Of a stretch of 64,000 bases of DNA, positions 57,074 through 64,000 are shown one piece after another (position 1 is the stretch's first letter; the number at the start of each line of letters is the position of its first letter). The DNA is taken from positions 1 to 64,000 of the IMG/VR virus record IMGVR_UViG_3300029258_002338. The stretch is one strand, 5' to 3'. The translations under genes and the position numbers were made by a program. The stretch is from a virus. A model generated the notes under the pieces. It saw only the letters and a list, made by a program, of their open reading frames with translations, had not been told where the DNA came from and ran no database searches.

Positions 57074-57291
57074 TCCGGCCACCACCCGCAGTGCTCGGCG
57101 AGCAGCTCGTTGAGCCTGAACACCTTGCCCGCCGTCCATCCGATGCCGTAGCCGTCGCGGTCCACGAACCCACGGGCGCGGATCATCGCGCTGACTTCAC
57201 CCACGCGGAAGGCGGTGTCGGCGATCTCGGCGTAGGGCTCGGGGAGCACCGTCTTCAGCAAACCCATCTCTCCCTTGGGGTCCTGTCCCAT
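57070..57291 (-). CDS. Small hypothetical protein
   Basis: 73 residues from ATG 57291 behind GGAGGTAGCGTG. Pattern AEIADTAFRVGEVSAMIRARGF...GWTAGKVFRLNELL suggests a small HTH or excisionase-like fold next to the integrase; that reading is by position and size, not by a clear motif. Confidence 0.5.
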   Translation of the reverse strand: MGQDPKGEMGLLKTVLPEPYAEIADTAFRVGEVSAMIRARGFVDRDGYGIGWTAGKVFRLNELLAEHCGWWPE

Positions 57292-57830
57292 CACGCTACC
57301 TCCTCGTCGCCCTCCACCATCGCTAACATGAGCGCCTCCCCCAGCAGCACCGGGTGGTAGTCCCACACGTCAACGCCGACGTTGACGACGTTGCGCTGCT
57401 TCTTGAACAGCCTATGTATGTGGCCGCAGAAGACGGGGGATCGAGGCCCCCACACGGTCGCGACCGCAGGATCGTGGACCAGCAGTAGTGAGCACGGTGC
57501 CGGAGTTTGTCGGTACAACACGAAGGACGTGTGCACCGACTGGAAGCCGAGTTCGACGAGCCGCAACGGCCGGATGCGGTCGTGGTTGCCAAGGATCAGG
57601 ATCTTGGTGCCGTGCAGCTTGCGGAGGATCCGCTCCACGTAGTCGGAGCGTTGAGGGCCGACCATCGTGAAGTCGCCCAAGAAGTAGGTGGTGTCCTCGG
57701 CGGACACGCGCTCGTTGAAGTTGCGGATCAGCGCCTTGTCCATCTCCGCGGCGTTCTTGAACGGACGCTGAGTGTACTTGATGATGTTCTCGTGGCCGAA
57801 GTGCTGATCGGCCGTGACCCAGACAGTCAT
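57291..57830 (-). CDS. Calcineurin-like metallophosphoesterase
   Basis: 179 residues from ATG 57830 behind GAGGAGGTAG. Motifs: TADQHFGHEN (D-x-H), FLGDF (GD), LGNHDR (GNHD) and CGHIHR (GH-x-H), the two-metal phosphoesterase set. Phage members act on nucleotides, phosphoproteins or RNA ends. Its substrate is not visible here. The start region repeats the GAGGAGGTAGCGTGATG of the next gene. Confidence 0.88.
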   Translation of the reverse strand: MTVWVTADQHFGHENIIKYTQRPFKNAAEMDKALIRNFNERVSAEDTTYFLGDFTMVGPQRSDYVERILRKLHGTKILILGNHDRIRPLRLVELGFQSVHTSFVLYRQTPAPCSLLLVHDPAVATVWGPRSPVFCGHIHRLFKKQRNVVNVGVDVWDYHPVLLGEALMLAMVEGDEEVA

Positions 57831-57842
57831 CACGCTACCTCC

Positions 57843-58118
57843 TCATTCCGGCGCCCCCATCCGGGCTGTGGCATCCTTCACGCAATCGCGGTAGACCTCC
57901 AGCGCCGTCTCCGGGTTCTTCCCCGTCCAGTCCTGGGCCCCCCCGTGGAAGGGCTCGAAGACCATCTCCCAGCACGCCTCCTCGATTGCGGCGGGGGCGG
58001 GGGCAAGACCCATGAGGTAGTCCGCCAGTCCGAGCCCTGCCAATATCAGAGCGAAGAAGAGGCCGACCCCTACCATCATCAACATCCCATCCAGTCCACT
58101 CCTCGCCTTGCCGTTCAC
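57843..58118 (-). CDS. Small single-pass membrane protein
   Basis: 91 residues from GTG 58118 (GGAGG site; GTGA overlap). Membrane segment at about 14-36, then a soluble domain with three Cys and WTGKNPETALEVYRDC. Not recognised. Confidence 0.53.
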   Translation of the reverse strand: MNGKARSGLDGMLMMVGVGLFFALILAGLGLADYLMGLAPAPAAIEEACWEMVFEPFHGGAQDWTGKNPETALEVYRDCVKDATARMGAPE

Positions 58119-58330
58119 GATACCTCCTCGCCGGCCAGGAACCTGGCCACCCTCTCGAAGTCGGCCAGGACGCCGACCAGCTCGCCGTTCAGGAACGCCT
58201 CGTAGTGCTCCAGGTCTCGGCGCCAGACGGCCAGCCGCTCCCCCACGTCCCGCTCCGGGGGCTTGAGGTAGAGCGGCCGGTAGGACGCGCCCTGGCTGTG
58301 CCACTCGCGCAGGATCGTCAGGTCAGTCAT
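58115..58330 (-). CDS. Small hypothetical protein
   Basis: 71 residues, helical, no Cys; GGAGGTAG site. Not recognised. Confidence 0.5.
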   Translation of the reverse strand: MTDLTILREWHSQGASYRPLYLKPPERDVGERLAVWRRDLEHYEAFLNGELVGVLADFERVARFLAGEEVS

Positions 58331-58723
58331 CTACCTCCCCATCCTCTCGGGGTTCTCGACCCAGCGCAGATCGGAGATGGCCTTCGCAGCCTCTTTGAGC
58401 ACCACCCCATACAAGGCGGCCAAACACTCCACGCAGACGGGCCGGTGTTTGTGGGAGGAGTACCAGTCCACCTTGATGGGCACGAGGGAGGTCTCCACGC
58501 GATCTGCCCCACAGCACCAACAGATTCGAGAGGGTTCGGGGAGGGGCCGCGGAATGGCGGCCTGTATCGCCCGGAGGCTCACCACCATCGCCTTCTGAGG
58601 GGGGATGGGGGCCTCTGCTAGGTGCCTCAGAAACTCCTCCAACGAGGCGACGTCCTGCTTCAGGGCCAACTCGTACCACTCCTCAGCGTGTAGGTCCGCC
58701 CAATCCTGTTTCTCGAGCTTCAT
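58331..58723 (-). CDS. Zinc-knuckle protein, first gene of the leftward operon
   Basis: 130 residues: helical N-terminus (1-65), then CWCCGAD (about 69-75) and CVECLAALYG (about 97-106), a zinc knuckle pair. It heads the long leftward operon from the 58.8 kb promoter, so it could be a regulator. Not recognised. Confidence 0.58.
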   Translation of the reverse strand: MKLEKQDWADLHAEEWYELALKQDVASLEEFLRHLAEAPIPPQKAMVVSLRAIQAAIPRPLPEPSRICWCCGADRVETSLVPIKVDWYSSHKHRPVCVECLAALYGVVLKEAAKAISDLRWVENPERMGR

Positions 58724-58746
58724 GGCTCATTCCTCCTTCGCGAAAC

Positions 58747-58762
58747 GGCGCGTGATCGCGCC
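58747..58762. promoter_or_regulatory. Inverted repeat in the leader of the leftward operon
   Basis: GGCGCG-TGAT-CGCGCC, 6-bp arms, about 22-37 nt downstream of the -10 box and 24 nt before the start codon. Possible operator or leader hairpin. Confidence 0.45.
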
Positions 58763-58783
58763 GATCTCCAGGCCAACGCCCAC

Positions 58784-58812
58784 AATATAGGACAAATAGG
58801 ATGCTTTGTCAA
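58784..58812 (-). promoter_or_regulatory. Strong sigma70-type leftward promoter
   Basis: TTGACA (58812-58807), 17 nt, TATATT (58789-58784) on the minus strand. It serves the integrase operon (58723 leftward). Confidence 0.72.
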
Positions 58813-58830
58813 CCGCCTGTTCAGAGGCTA

Positions 58831-58846
58831 GTTTACCATGGTAAAC
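58831..58846. promoter_or_regulatory. Perfect 16-bp palindromic operator
   Basis: GTTTACCATGGTAAAC lies 18 bp upstream of the leftward -35 box, between two divergent promoters. A typical dimeric repressor or activator site. The region 58724-59085 has no gene. Confidence 0.6.
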
Positions 58847-59031
58847 CAAGCCCTTGCCTCAGAAACAGGCCACATTTGCGGGCCAGGAAGCTGGACAAAA
58901 TCGACGTGAACGACTACCTTTATAAGCGGCCAGGCCCCCAGCCCCCCACATCCCCTTCGTGCACTCCAGGCCAACGACTGCACGTCGGAACCGGGGGTCC
59001 TGGCCTTCTTTCTCTCTCCCCCACTAACACC

Positions 59032-59060
59032 TTGACAACATCTGCAAGCGTGGCTAGACT
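59032..59060 (+). promoter_or_regulatory. Rightward sigma70-type promoter
   Basis: TTGACA (59032-59037), 17 nt, TAGACT (59055-59060), then GGAGGTGAAGCC and ATG at 59086. Confidence 0.68.
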
Positions 59061-59085
59061 CCCCCGTAGGCCTGGAGGTGAAGCC

Positions 59086-59529
59086 ATGAGAGACGTATCC
59101 GAAGAGTGGGTCCCGTTGATCCACGTCGTAAAGAAAGACCGCGTCGAAGAGGAGCTGTCCTTGGCGCAGGGAGCCCCCGAGTCCGTGCAGGACGCCTTGG
59201 CCCTCGCTTTGTCCGCCGCCAAGTGGATGGAGGCAGCCGTCCAGATGAAGCGGTCGGGGCGCCTAAGGGACAGCATCCCACTCGGCTACATGGCCAACTG
59301 TGGGGCTTGCCGTCGGTGGCACTTCGTGTCTCAGACATCGGAGGGATGTGGGATCTGCCCCCTGCGGGAAGGCCAGCCCGAAATCTACTGCTTGCGCGTC
59401 GGGGGTCCCAGTGGAGGGCTAATAGGCTGGCGCAACCGCGAGGGCATCATCAAGATCTTCAACCACATCATGGCCTGCTACGCGAAGGCCTACGCAGCGG
59501 TGCCGCCGGAGTACCGCGGGGAGGAGTGA
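59086..59529 (+). CDS. Cys-knuckle protein, first gene of the rightward operon
   Basis: 147 residues. Helical N-terminus, then CGACRRW (about 72-78), GCGICPL and YCLRV: a four-to-five Cys zinc site with the same style as the proteins at 20-21 kb. Promoter and strong GGAGG directly upstream. It faces the integrase operon across the operator, so it is a candidate regulator. Confidence 0.6.
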   Translation: MRDVSEEWVPLIHVVKKDRVEEELSLAQGAPESVQDALALALSAAKWMEAAVQMKRSGRLRDSIPLGYMANCGACRRWHFVSQTSEGCGICPLREGQPEIYCLRVGGPSGGLIGWRNREGIIKIFNHIMACYAKAYAAVPPEYRGEE

Positions 59530-59534
59530 GATCG

Positions 59535-60056
59535 GTGAAAATCAAGAGTGCGAAGCACGGAGACGGCGAGGCCCCGGACGGGTTCGAGCCGCTCCCGGAC
59601 GAGGTCGTCCAGACCGAGCGAGGACGCGTCGAGGCGCTGGTGAAGCAGGTGGTGGCCTGGACGATGCGGGACCGCCTGGAGGTCGCTCAGGAGCTGCTGA
59701 GGGGCGATCCTGCGGCCGTCGAGGACGGGCCCGCCAACAACGTCGTCGAGAACCACGTCTCCCAGCTGGCCCGGCGGCTGTTCCAGAAGTGGTCCGAGGA
59801 GGAGTCCCTCGACGGGGTCGAGCTGTGGGAGGGCCACTGCGTGACCGACACCCACGGGTGGTTCCAGATCCGCGGTGACGCCGAGCGGCTGGAGGACGCG
59901 ACCTACTGGTTCATCGTCGATCCGGGGAGCCGCGGCGTCTACGCCATGCGCCCCGGAGACGGCGGCGAGCCCACCGTGATGTCCGACATCCTGGTCATCT
60001 CGCCGGACTCACCGCTCAAGCAGGCCTACCTGGGCCGGAGAGTGAGGAGGGTCTGA
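59535..60056 (+). CDS. Hypothetical protein, GTG start
   Basis: 173 residues from GTG 59535 behind GAGGAG. Acidic, alpha/beta, no Cys cluster; TGATG overlap with the next gene. Not recognised. Confidence 0.57.
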   Translation: MKIKSAKHGDGEAPDGFEPLPDEVVQTERGRVEALVKQVVAWTMRDRLEVAQELLRGDPAAVEDGPANNVVENHVSQLARRLFQKWSEEESLDGVELWEGHCVTDTHGWFQIRGDAERLEDATYWFIVDPGSRGVYAMRPGDGGEPTVMSDILVISPDSPLKQAYLGRRVRRV

Positions 60057-60316
60057 TGCCCCGAGAAGCCGTCCTGACCGAGTCCCTGTCGTTCCAGTCG
60101 AGCAGGGAGTTCAAGAACCTGCTGCAAGAGACCGCGCAGACCCACGGGCTCACCATGAGCGACGTGGTCCGCAGGTCCGTCGAGGCCTTCGCCGAGGGAG
60201 GGGGCCTCAAGGCCCTGAAGGCCAAGGGCAAGCGGATCGTCATCTCGGCCAACTCCGACCCCGAGGACCTGGAGGCCGCCGCCAACATCCTGCGGATGAT
60301 GCGGGGGGAGGAGTGA
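60056..60316 (+). CDS. Ribbon-helix-helix-like regulator
   Basis: 86 residues. LTESLSFQSSREFKNLLQETA (strand then helix) and TMSDVVRRSVEAFAE (second helix) match the MetJ/Arc/CopG layout. Likely a dimeric repressor; the palindrome at 58831 is a candidate site. Confidence 0.6.
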   Translation: MPREAVLTESLSFQSSREFKNLLQETAQTHGLTMSDVVRRSVEAFAEGGGLKALKAKGKRIVISANSDPEDLEAAANILRMMRGEE

Positions 60317-60317
60317 G

Positions 60318-60611
60318 GTGGGAGACCTGAACGAGTTCTGCAAGCTCTGCGGGGAGAGGGCGACCGCGTCGCTGTCGAAGAACAGCGGGGCGAGCCTGGG
60401 GACGCTGGAGCACCGGGAGATCGAGGTGCAGGCCGAGGACGGGTCGCTGGTGCGGGTGGGGTGGAACGCCCACGCCTTCCTGATGGCCAGCTCGCCGTAC
60501 CGTGAGATCCCGATCTGCCGGGCCTGCATGGACTCCCTGATGAGCGGGGCTCACCCGACCCAGGTCGCCAACAACTCCTCGTTCCCACCCCACGCCGTCC
60601 GCCGGCGCTAA
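60318..60611 (+). CDS. Zinc-ribbon protein, GTG start
   Basis: 97 residues with CKLCGER (about 8-14) and CRACMDS (about 73-79). The stop is one base before the stop of the opposing glycosyltransferase gene. Not recognised. Confidence 0.58.
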   Translation: MGDLNEFCKLCGERATASLSKNSGASLGTLEHREIEVQAEDGSLVRVGWNAHAFLMASSPYREIPICRACMDSLMSGAHPTQVANNSSFPPHAVRRR

Positions 60612-60612
60612 C

Positions 60613-61365
60613 CTACCCCTCCAGCCCGAGCCGCTCGCGCAGCTTCGCCAGGTGGCCCCAGGTCTCCTCCCACTCGTCGCGGTGGATCCCGTAGGGCGGC
60701 TCCTCCAGGGGCGGCAGCTCCTCGGCCTCGAGGGCGATGTCGTTCTCGAACTTCGAGGTGCGGTGCCAGGTGTTGGCGGAGTGAATGAGGATGATGCCGG
60801 GCACCTCCCACTTGAACCACCGCATCACCTCGGCCTCCTCGAGGCTGCGAGAGAGCGGCATCACCCACTCCGAGTCCTCCCCGATCAGCTTGTTGGGGAA
60901 GCGGAAGGCCTGGGCCGTGTCCTTGTGGAAGGCGCAGAAGGGGATGTGCGGGTAGGTCATCGAGTCCCGCGCCCGGAACCACAGCATCTCGTCGAGGATC
61001 AGCCGGTGGTTGACGCAGAGCATGGCCATCCGGTGCCCGCTCTCGATCGCCTCGCCGAGCAGCTCGTGGTGCCGCGGGTGGTGCCAGTCGTCGTCGTCGT
61101 GCCACAGCAGGACGTCGTGCTCGATCGCCTCCAGGCCCACCTGGCGAGAGCGCCCGACCAGGGCCGAGGGCTCGAGCCGGATGAACTCCAGGTCGGACAC
61201 GCCGGTCTCCCGGCGCACGTCGTCCGGCCTGACGGCCCGACCCGCTTCCGACGAGTCCACGACGATCAGCTGGTCCGTGGGCCGGGTCTGCTTGCGCAGG
61301 TTCCAGGCCCACCACTCGAGCCACTCCGGCCGGTTCTTGGTGACGACGATCGTGGAGAGTTTCAC
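60613..61365 (-). CDS. Family 2-type (GT-A) glycosyltransferase
   Basis: 250 residues. STIVVTKNRPEWLEWW start and LIVVDSS strand, then LLWHDDDDWHHPRHHELL with the metal-binding DxD set (about 89-92). GEDSEWVMPLSR fits the acidic catalytic loop. It would transfer a sugar from a nucleotide-sugar to glycan or protein. First of four consecutive glycan genes, coupled by ATGA to the next. Confidence 0.85.
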   Translation of the reverse strand: MKLSTIVVTKNRPEWLEWWAWNLRKQTRPTDQLIVVDSSEAGRAVRPDDVRRETGVSDLEFIRLEPSALVGRSRQVGLEAIEHDVLLWHDDDDWHHPRHHELLGEAIESGHRMAMLCVNHRLILDEMLWFRARDSMTYPHIPFCAFHKDTAQAFRFPNKLIGEDSEWVMPLSRSLEEAEVMRWFKWEVPGIILIHSANTWHRTSKFENDIALEAEELPPLEEPPYGIHRDEWEETWGHLAKLRERLGLEG

Positions 61366-62132
61366 AGCTCACCTCCTCCGAGGAAGGGACACGCGCGCAG
61401 CAGGGGCATTACGTTGCGGGAGACGTCGTGGGGCTTGCACATCGCCGCGAGCTGGCGAGCCGGCAGCTGATCCACTTCGCGCAGGTCGACCGGGTCCGGG
61501 GGGAACCGCATCCCGAGACCCTGGTAGTAGTCGTGGAACTTGAAGCCTCGTCCGAGCACCCGGCCGCTGAACTCGACCCACAGGGACGGGATGCCGTAGG
61601 AGTCAGCCGCGATCAGGCCGTGCAGCGCCGACGAGGCGATGGCCTTGCAGCGCAAGACGTCCGCGATGACCTGAGAGGGCGGCGACGTGACGTCGATGAA
61701 GCAGACGTCGGCCGGCAGGTGCCGCAAGGCCGGGTGGTCGTGGTCCACGTAGTGCGGGATGATGCCCAGGGAGTACTGGTCGGTGCGCTCCCCACCGTAG
61801 GCCAGAGGGAGCAGGATCGCCGGGTCGCCGTAGACGGCCGGGCACTCGACGCCCTGGTCCTGGAGCCACTTGCGTGAGAGCGGGCCGCGGACCGCGTGGA
61901 CCTTCTTTGGCTTGCAGATGAGCTTCAGGTGCGGCCCGATCACGCCCGAGCCCCAGACCTCCATCGGACCACAGGGGTGGTCGAGGATCGAGCCGCTGAC
62001 CAAGTAGCCCGGGGGGTTGATCGTGATGCGCGTGGGGCGGCCCGACAGCTTGCTGACCAGCCGCGCGTTGATCGCGTCCCCGAAGTTCGGGTCCTGGTGA
62101 TAGTAGAAGATCGGGATCGCTTCTCGCTTCAT
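61362..62132 (-). CDS. Polysaccharide pyruvyl transferase-like protein
   Basis: 256 residues from ATG 62132 (ATGA overlap). FYYHQDPNFGDAINARLVSK, GSGVIGP, VRGPLSRKWL, YGDPAILLP, GIIPHYVDHDHP and SSALHGLIAADSYGIPS follow the order of the PS_pyruv_trans family. These enzymes add ketal-linked pyruvate to sugars from phosphoenolpyruvate. It would give acidic sugars on a surface polymer. Confidence 0.86.
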   Translation of the reverse strand: MKREAIPIFYYHQDPNFGDAINARLVSKLSGRPTRITINPPGYLVSGSILDHPCGPMEVWGSGVIGPHLKLICKPKKVHAVRGPLSRKWLQDQGVECPAVYGDPAILLPLAYGGERTDQYSLGIIPHYVDHDHPALRHLPADVCFIDVTSPPSQVIADVLRCKAIASSALHGLIAADSYGIPSLWVEFSGRVLGRGFKFHDYYQGLGMRFPPDPVDLREVDQLPARQLAAMCKPHDVSRNVMPLLRACPFLGGGEL

Positions 62133-63043
62133 AGGAGCCCCTGGATGCGCAAGATGACGTGGTGGGTCAGCGTGGCCCGCGCGAGGCGGTAGGCCTCGTC
62201 CGTCAGCCCGAACCGATACCGCCGGGCCGCGGCGATGATGCCGTCGTACTCCTCCTGGCTCATGGTCAACAGGCGCTCGCGGAGCTGCCTCGTGTGGAAC
62301 CACTTGGTCTTGGGGTTGAAGTACGGCGAGAGGTCCACGTAGGCCTCGGCGGGCACCAGCTCGCTCACGGTGGGTGAGCCCAGGTAGAGAGCCACCCGGT
62401 CGGTCAGGAAGGCGTCGTGTAGCTTCTCGCTGACGTAGTTGGGGCAGCGGCAGTTCTCGAGCGCGAAGACGAAGGCCGCGTTGCACTCGGCGATCTCGGC
62501 CCACTTCCTCTGGCGCCACGCGCCGTCAGGCTCGCCGGTCTTGGTGTCCACGTCCCAGCCGGACCCCCGCACCACCATGCTGGGGTAGTCTTCGAGGAAC
62601 CGCTCGACGATTCCGGCCCGCGGCCCGTAGAGGTTGACGCACCCCGGGTAGTCGGGCATCTGCTCGAACCCGTACCGACTCCCCGCGTAGTAGATCGTGC
62701 GGTCACCCAGGGCCGTCGTGGATCGCACCACGGACTCCGCCCACCGGGAATGGTAGGGGAAGACCATCGGGTTCGACGTGTTGGAGAAATCTCCCAGCAC
62801 CCACGGCCTGCGCATGAAGCCGTAGAAGCTATGAAAGCCCCCGTGGTCCCCGTAGAGCTTGATCCGGTGCGGCGCTAGCGGCGGCTCGTTCATGACGATG
62901 ATCGAGCGGTTCGGGGGCGTGGGGTGGCGATAGGTGCTGAAGTAGACCCAGAAGTCAGCCTCCTCCGGGTCGTCGGTCACCCGGAACTGCCGATCCATGA
63001 GGGCCGGGTCCAAGCTCGAGAACTCATCGACGAAGACCCTCAC
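62129..63043 (-). CDS. GT10-like (fucosyltransferase-type) glycosyltransferase
   Basis: 304 residues from GTG 63043 (GTGA overlap). C-terminal half has FVFALENCRCPNYVSEKLHDAFLTDRVALYLGSPTV, split here only for description: the FxxENxxxxxYVxEKxxxA core of GT10 alpha-1,3-fucosyltransferases at about 207-230. Arg and Gly-rich N-terminal Rossmann part precedes. The donor sugar cannot be read from sequence. Confidence 0.78.
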   Translation of the reverse strand: MRVFVDEFSSLDPALMDRQFRVTDDPEEADFWVYFSTYRHPTPPNRSIIVMNEPPLAPHRIKLYGDHGGFHSFYGFMRRPWVLGDFSNTSNPMVFPYHSRWAESVVRSTTALGDRTIYYAGSRYGFEQMPDYPGCVNLYGPRAGIVERFLEDYPSMVVRGSGWDVDTKTGEPDGAWRQRKWAEIAECNAAFVFALENCRCPNYVSEKLHDAFLTDRVALYLGSPTVSELVPAEAYVDLSPYFNPKTKWFHTRQLRERLLTMSQEEYDGIIAAARRYRFGLTDEAYRLARATLTHHVILRIQGLL

Positions 63044-63696
63044 TTCGGATCCTCGTAGCCGTAGGCCTTGGCCACGGCGGCGTAGGGCGCCCACAGGCGC
63101 TTCCAGTGCTCCTCCGGTACTTCTTCCCGCCACGCACCGGCGCGCCCCTTGCGGAAGAACCTGGGCGTCTCCGCGTGGAAGTCCGAGAAGGGCGGCAGGG
63201 GCTCGCTGGTCAACACCGGGGGCTCGTGCCGCAGGATCCGGCCTAGAGCGGCGCGGAGGGTCTCGACGCCGTCCTTCAGGAGGTCCTCGTACCGCACGAA
63301 GTCGGAGATGTGGCCGCCCCAGTCCTCGAGCCACTTGACGTACCACCCCACCCACTTGTCACGCCTCCAGACGCACTCCAGGGCCTCCTCGAAGGGGCCT
63401 GGGTCTCCCTCGTAGACCTGGGCGTAGTGAGCCCGAGAGACGAGCGTGTCGAGGGGGTGGCGGACGACCACGAGAGCCGGGTTGTGGCTGACGTGGCGCC
63501 GCTCGTGGGTCTTGTAGGCCCACAGCCGGCTCTCGGGGGCGTCTCGGTTCAGCTTGCTGGCCAGGGGGCCCTTCAACGGGCTCGAGGCGCGGTAGGGCGA
63601 CACCGTCGAGATGCCGAAGTGGTGCTCCAGCAAGAGCCGGGTGAAGGTGTTGCCGGTACGCGGGTAGGACGCGAGGAAAAAGTTGTGGTGCTTCAC
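63040..63696 (-). CDS. Sulfotransferase
   Basis: 218 residues from GTG 63696 behind GGAGG; a longer frame lacks one. SYPRTGNTF (about 9-17) is the 5'-phosphosulfate loop and VVRHPLDTLVSRAHYA (about 77-92) the 3'-phosphate motif of PAPS-dependent sulfotransferases. It would add sulfate to a glycan or small molecule. Fourth glycan-cluster gene. Confidence 0.85.
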   Translation of the reverse strand: MKHHNFFLASYPRTGNTFTRLLLEHHFGISTVSPYRASSPLKGPLASKLNRDAPESRLWAYKTHERRHVSHNPALVVVRHPLDTLVSRAHYAQVYEGDPGPFEEALECVWRRDKWVGWYVKWLEDWGGHISDFVRYEDLLKDGVETLRAALGRILRHEPPVLTSEPLPPFSDFHAETPRFFRKGRAGAWREEVPEEHWKRLWAPYAAVAKAYGYEDPK

Positions 63697-63717
63697 GGGG
63701 AACCTCCAGGCTCTACC

Positions 63718-63747
63718 AAGGTAGCCATCCGCGGCCCACCATGTCAA
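63718..63747 (-). promoter_or_regulatory. Promoter for the glycan cluster
   Basis: TTGACA (63747-63742), 18 nt, TACCTT (63723-63718) on the minus strand, about 22 nt before the GTG start at 63696. Confidence 0.5.
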
Positions 63748-63801
63748 GGGGAGACGCCTCCCCGAGAGGGGAGGACGCCTGTGCTTACAGTCGAGAAGGG
63801 A

Positions 63802-63840
63802 GATACCGAGAAACCCGACAGGGCTTGCCGGGAAGGTATC
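63802..63840. terminator. Inverted repeat downstream of the thioredoxin-like gene
   Basis: GATACC/GGTATC outer arms and CCCG/CGGG inner arms form a two-part stem in the gap between the two minus-strand genes. No T-run follows, so it is a weak terminator candidate. Confidence 0.35.
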
Positions 63841-63858
63841 AGATTCGGGGTCGGACGG

Positions 63859-64000
63859 TCAAGCCTTTTTGGGGGGAGGCTGCACGGCTTCAGCGTAGTC
63901 GTGAGCCTCGGATCCCCCCTCGATGCGCTTCACCGCCCGGCCGTTCTTGAACACGATCGCGGTCGGCAAAGCCTCCACCTTGTGCTTGCTGGACAGGGCC
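63859..64000 (-). CDS. Thioredoxin-like protein, 5' part outside the window
   Basis: 47 C-terminal residues are visible: KVEALPTAIVFKNGRAVKRI is the cis-Pro loop and last strands of the thioredoxin fold, then a helix and a Pro/Lys tail. The CxxC active site would lie outside the window, so redox function cannot be checked. TGA at 63861-63859. Confidence 0.75.
   Translation of the reverse strand, partial: ALSSKHKVEALPTAIVFKNGRAVKRIEGGSEAHDYAEAVQPPPKKA

Noticed and set aside
1-64000. CRISPR arrays or insertion sequences
   Set aside because: No regularly spaced direct repeats and no transposase were seen; the only mobile elements recognised are the group I intron and the HNH insert, plus the integrase.

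Overview
The window looks like part of a large, GC-rich (roughly 65 percent by eye), double-stranded DNA bacteriophage or phage-plasmid genome. Genes are tightly packed, often with ATGA, GTGA or TGATG overlaps. Strong GGAGG ribosome binding sites and promoters of the TTGACA-17-TAnnnT kind point to an ordinary bacterial host. The host cannot be named from the sequence. Two tyrosine recombinases suggest an integrating life cycle. Both ends of the window cut genes, so the genome continues on both sides.

Layout. (1) 1-21.3 kb, minus strand: a virion module. It holds about thirteen proteins with membrane anchors, a membrane-tethered amidase, an SGNH hydrolase, a LysM protein, a transglutaminase-like protein, lectin-like proteins, and a tandem set of beta-rich proteins that look like jelly-roll capsid paralogues (6.2-13.7 kb). 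The 230-residue capsid-type gene at 12.6-13.65 kb is split by a 350-nt group I intron. No portal, tape measure, tail tube or terminase is seen, so a tailless, membrane-containing virion is my working inference. (2) 21.4-23.4 kb: an AT-rich control region, a DUF3987 ATPase gene, and divergent promoters. (3) 23.4-41.3 kb, plus strand: replication and recombination genes (SNF2-type helicase, Cas4/RecB-like Fe-S nuclease, Sak4-like RecA ATPase, DUF669-like single-strand binding protein, UDG-DNA polymerase I fusion), many small zinc-ribbon proteins, an HNH homing insertion, a ParB-like protein and a lytic transglycosylase. (4) 41.3-48.5 kb, plus strand: an AT-rich repeat region, then genes preceded by leaders carrying hairpins and rRNA-type boxA motifs. 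At the centre is a complete ubiquitin-like conjugation operon: Ubl, E2 fused to a cysteine-rich RING-like region, JAB/JAMM protease, and ThiF-type E1. A DUF932 gene follows. (5) 48.5-58.7 kb, minus strand: a catalytically dead tyrosine recombinase, an intact integrase, coiled-coil proteins, a phosphoesterase and many small proteins, driven from a divergent control region at 58.7-59.1 kb with a perfect palindromic operator. (6) 59.1-60.6 kb, plus strand: small regulators. (7) 60.6-64 kb, minus strand: a glycan modification cluster (glycosyltransferase, polysaccharide pyruvyl transferase, GT10-like transferase, sulfotransferase) and a cut thioredoxin-like gene.

How it may work together: the rightward early operon makes the replication machinery; the leftward late operon, from a strong promoter at 21.36 kb, makes the virion; the boxA-leader block carrying the ubiquitin-like system may modify host or virion proteins; the integrase pair controls integration; and the glycan cluster may alter the host surface or decorate virions.

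The most exciting element is the phage-borne Ubl/E2-RING/JAB/E1 operon with its unusual structured, boxA-bearing leaders and flanking inverted repeats. Second are the intron-split capsid-type gene and the signs of a large tailless phage lineage.
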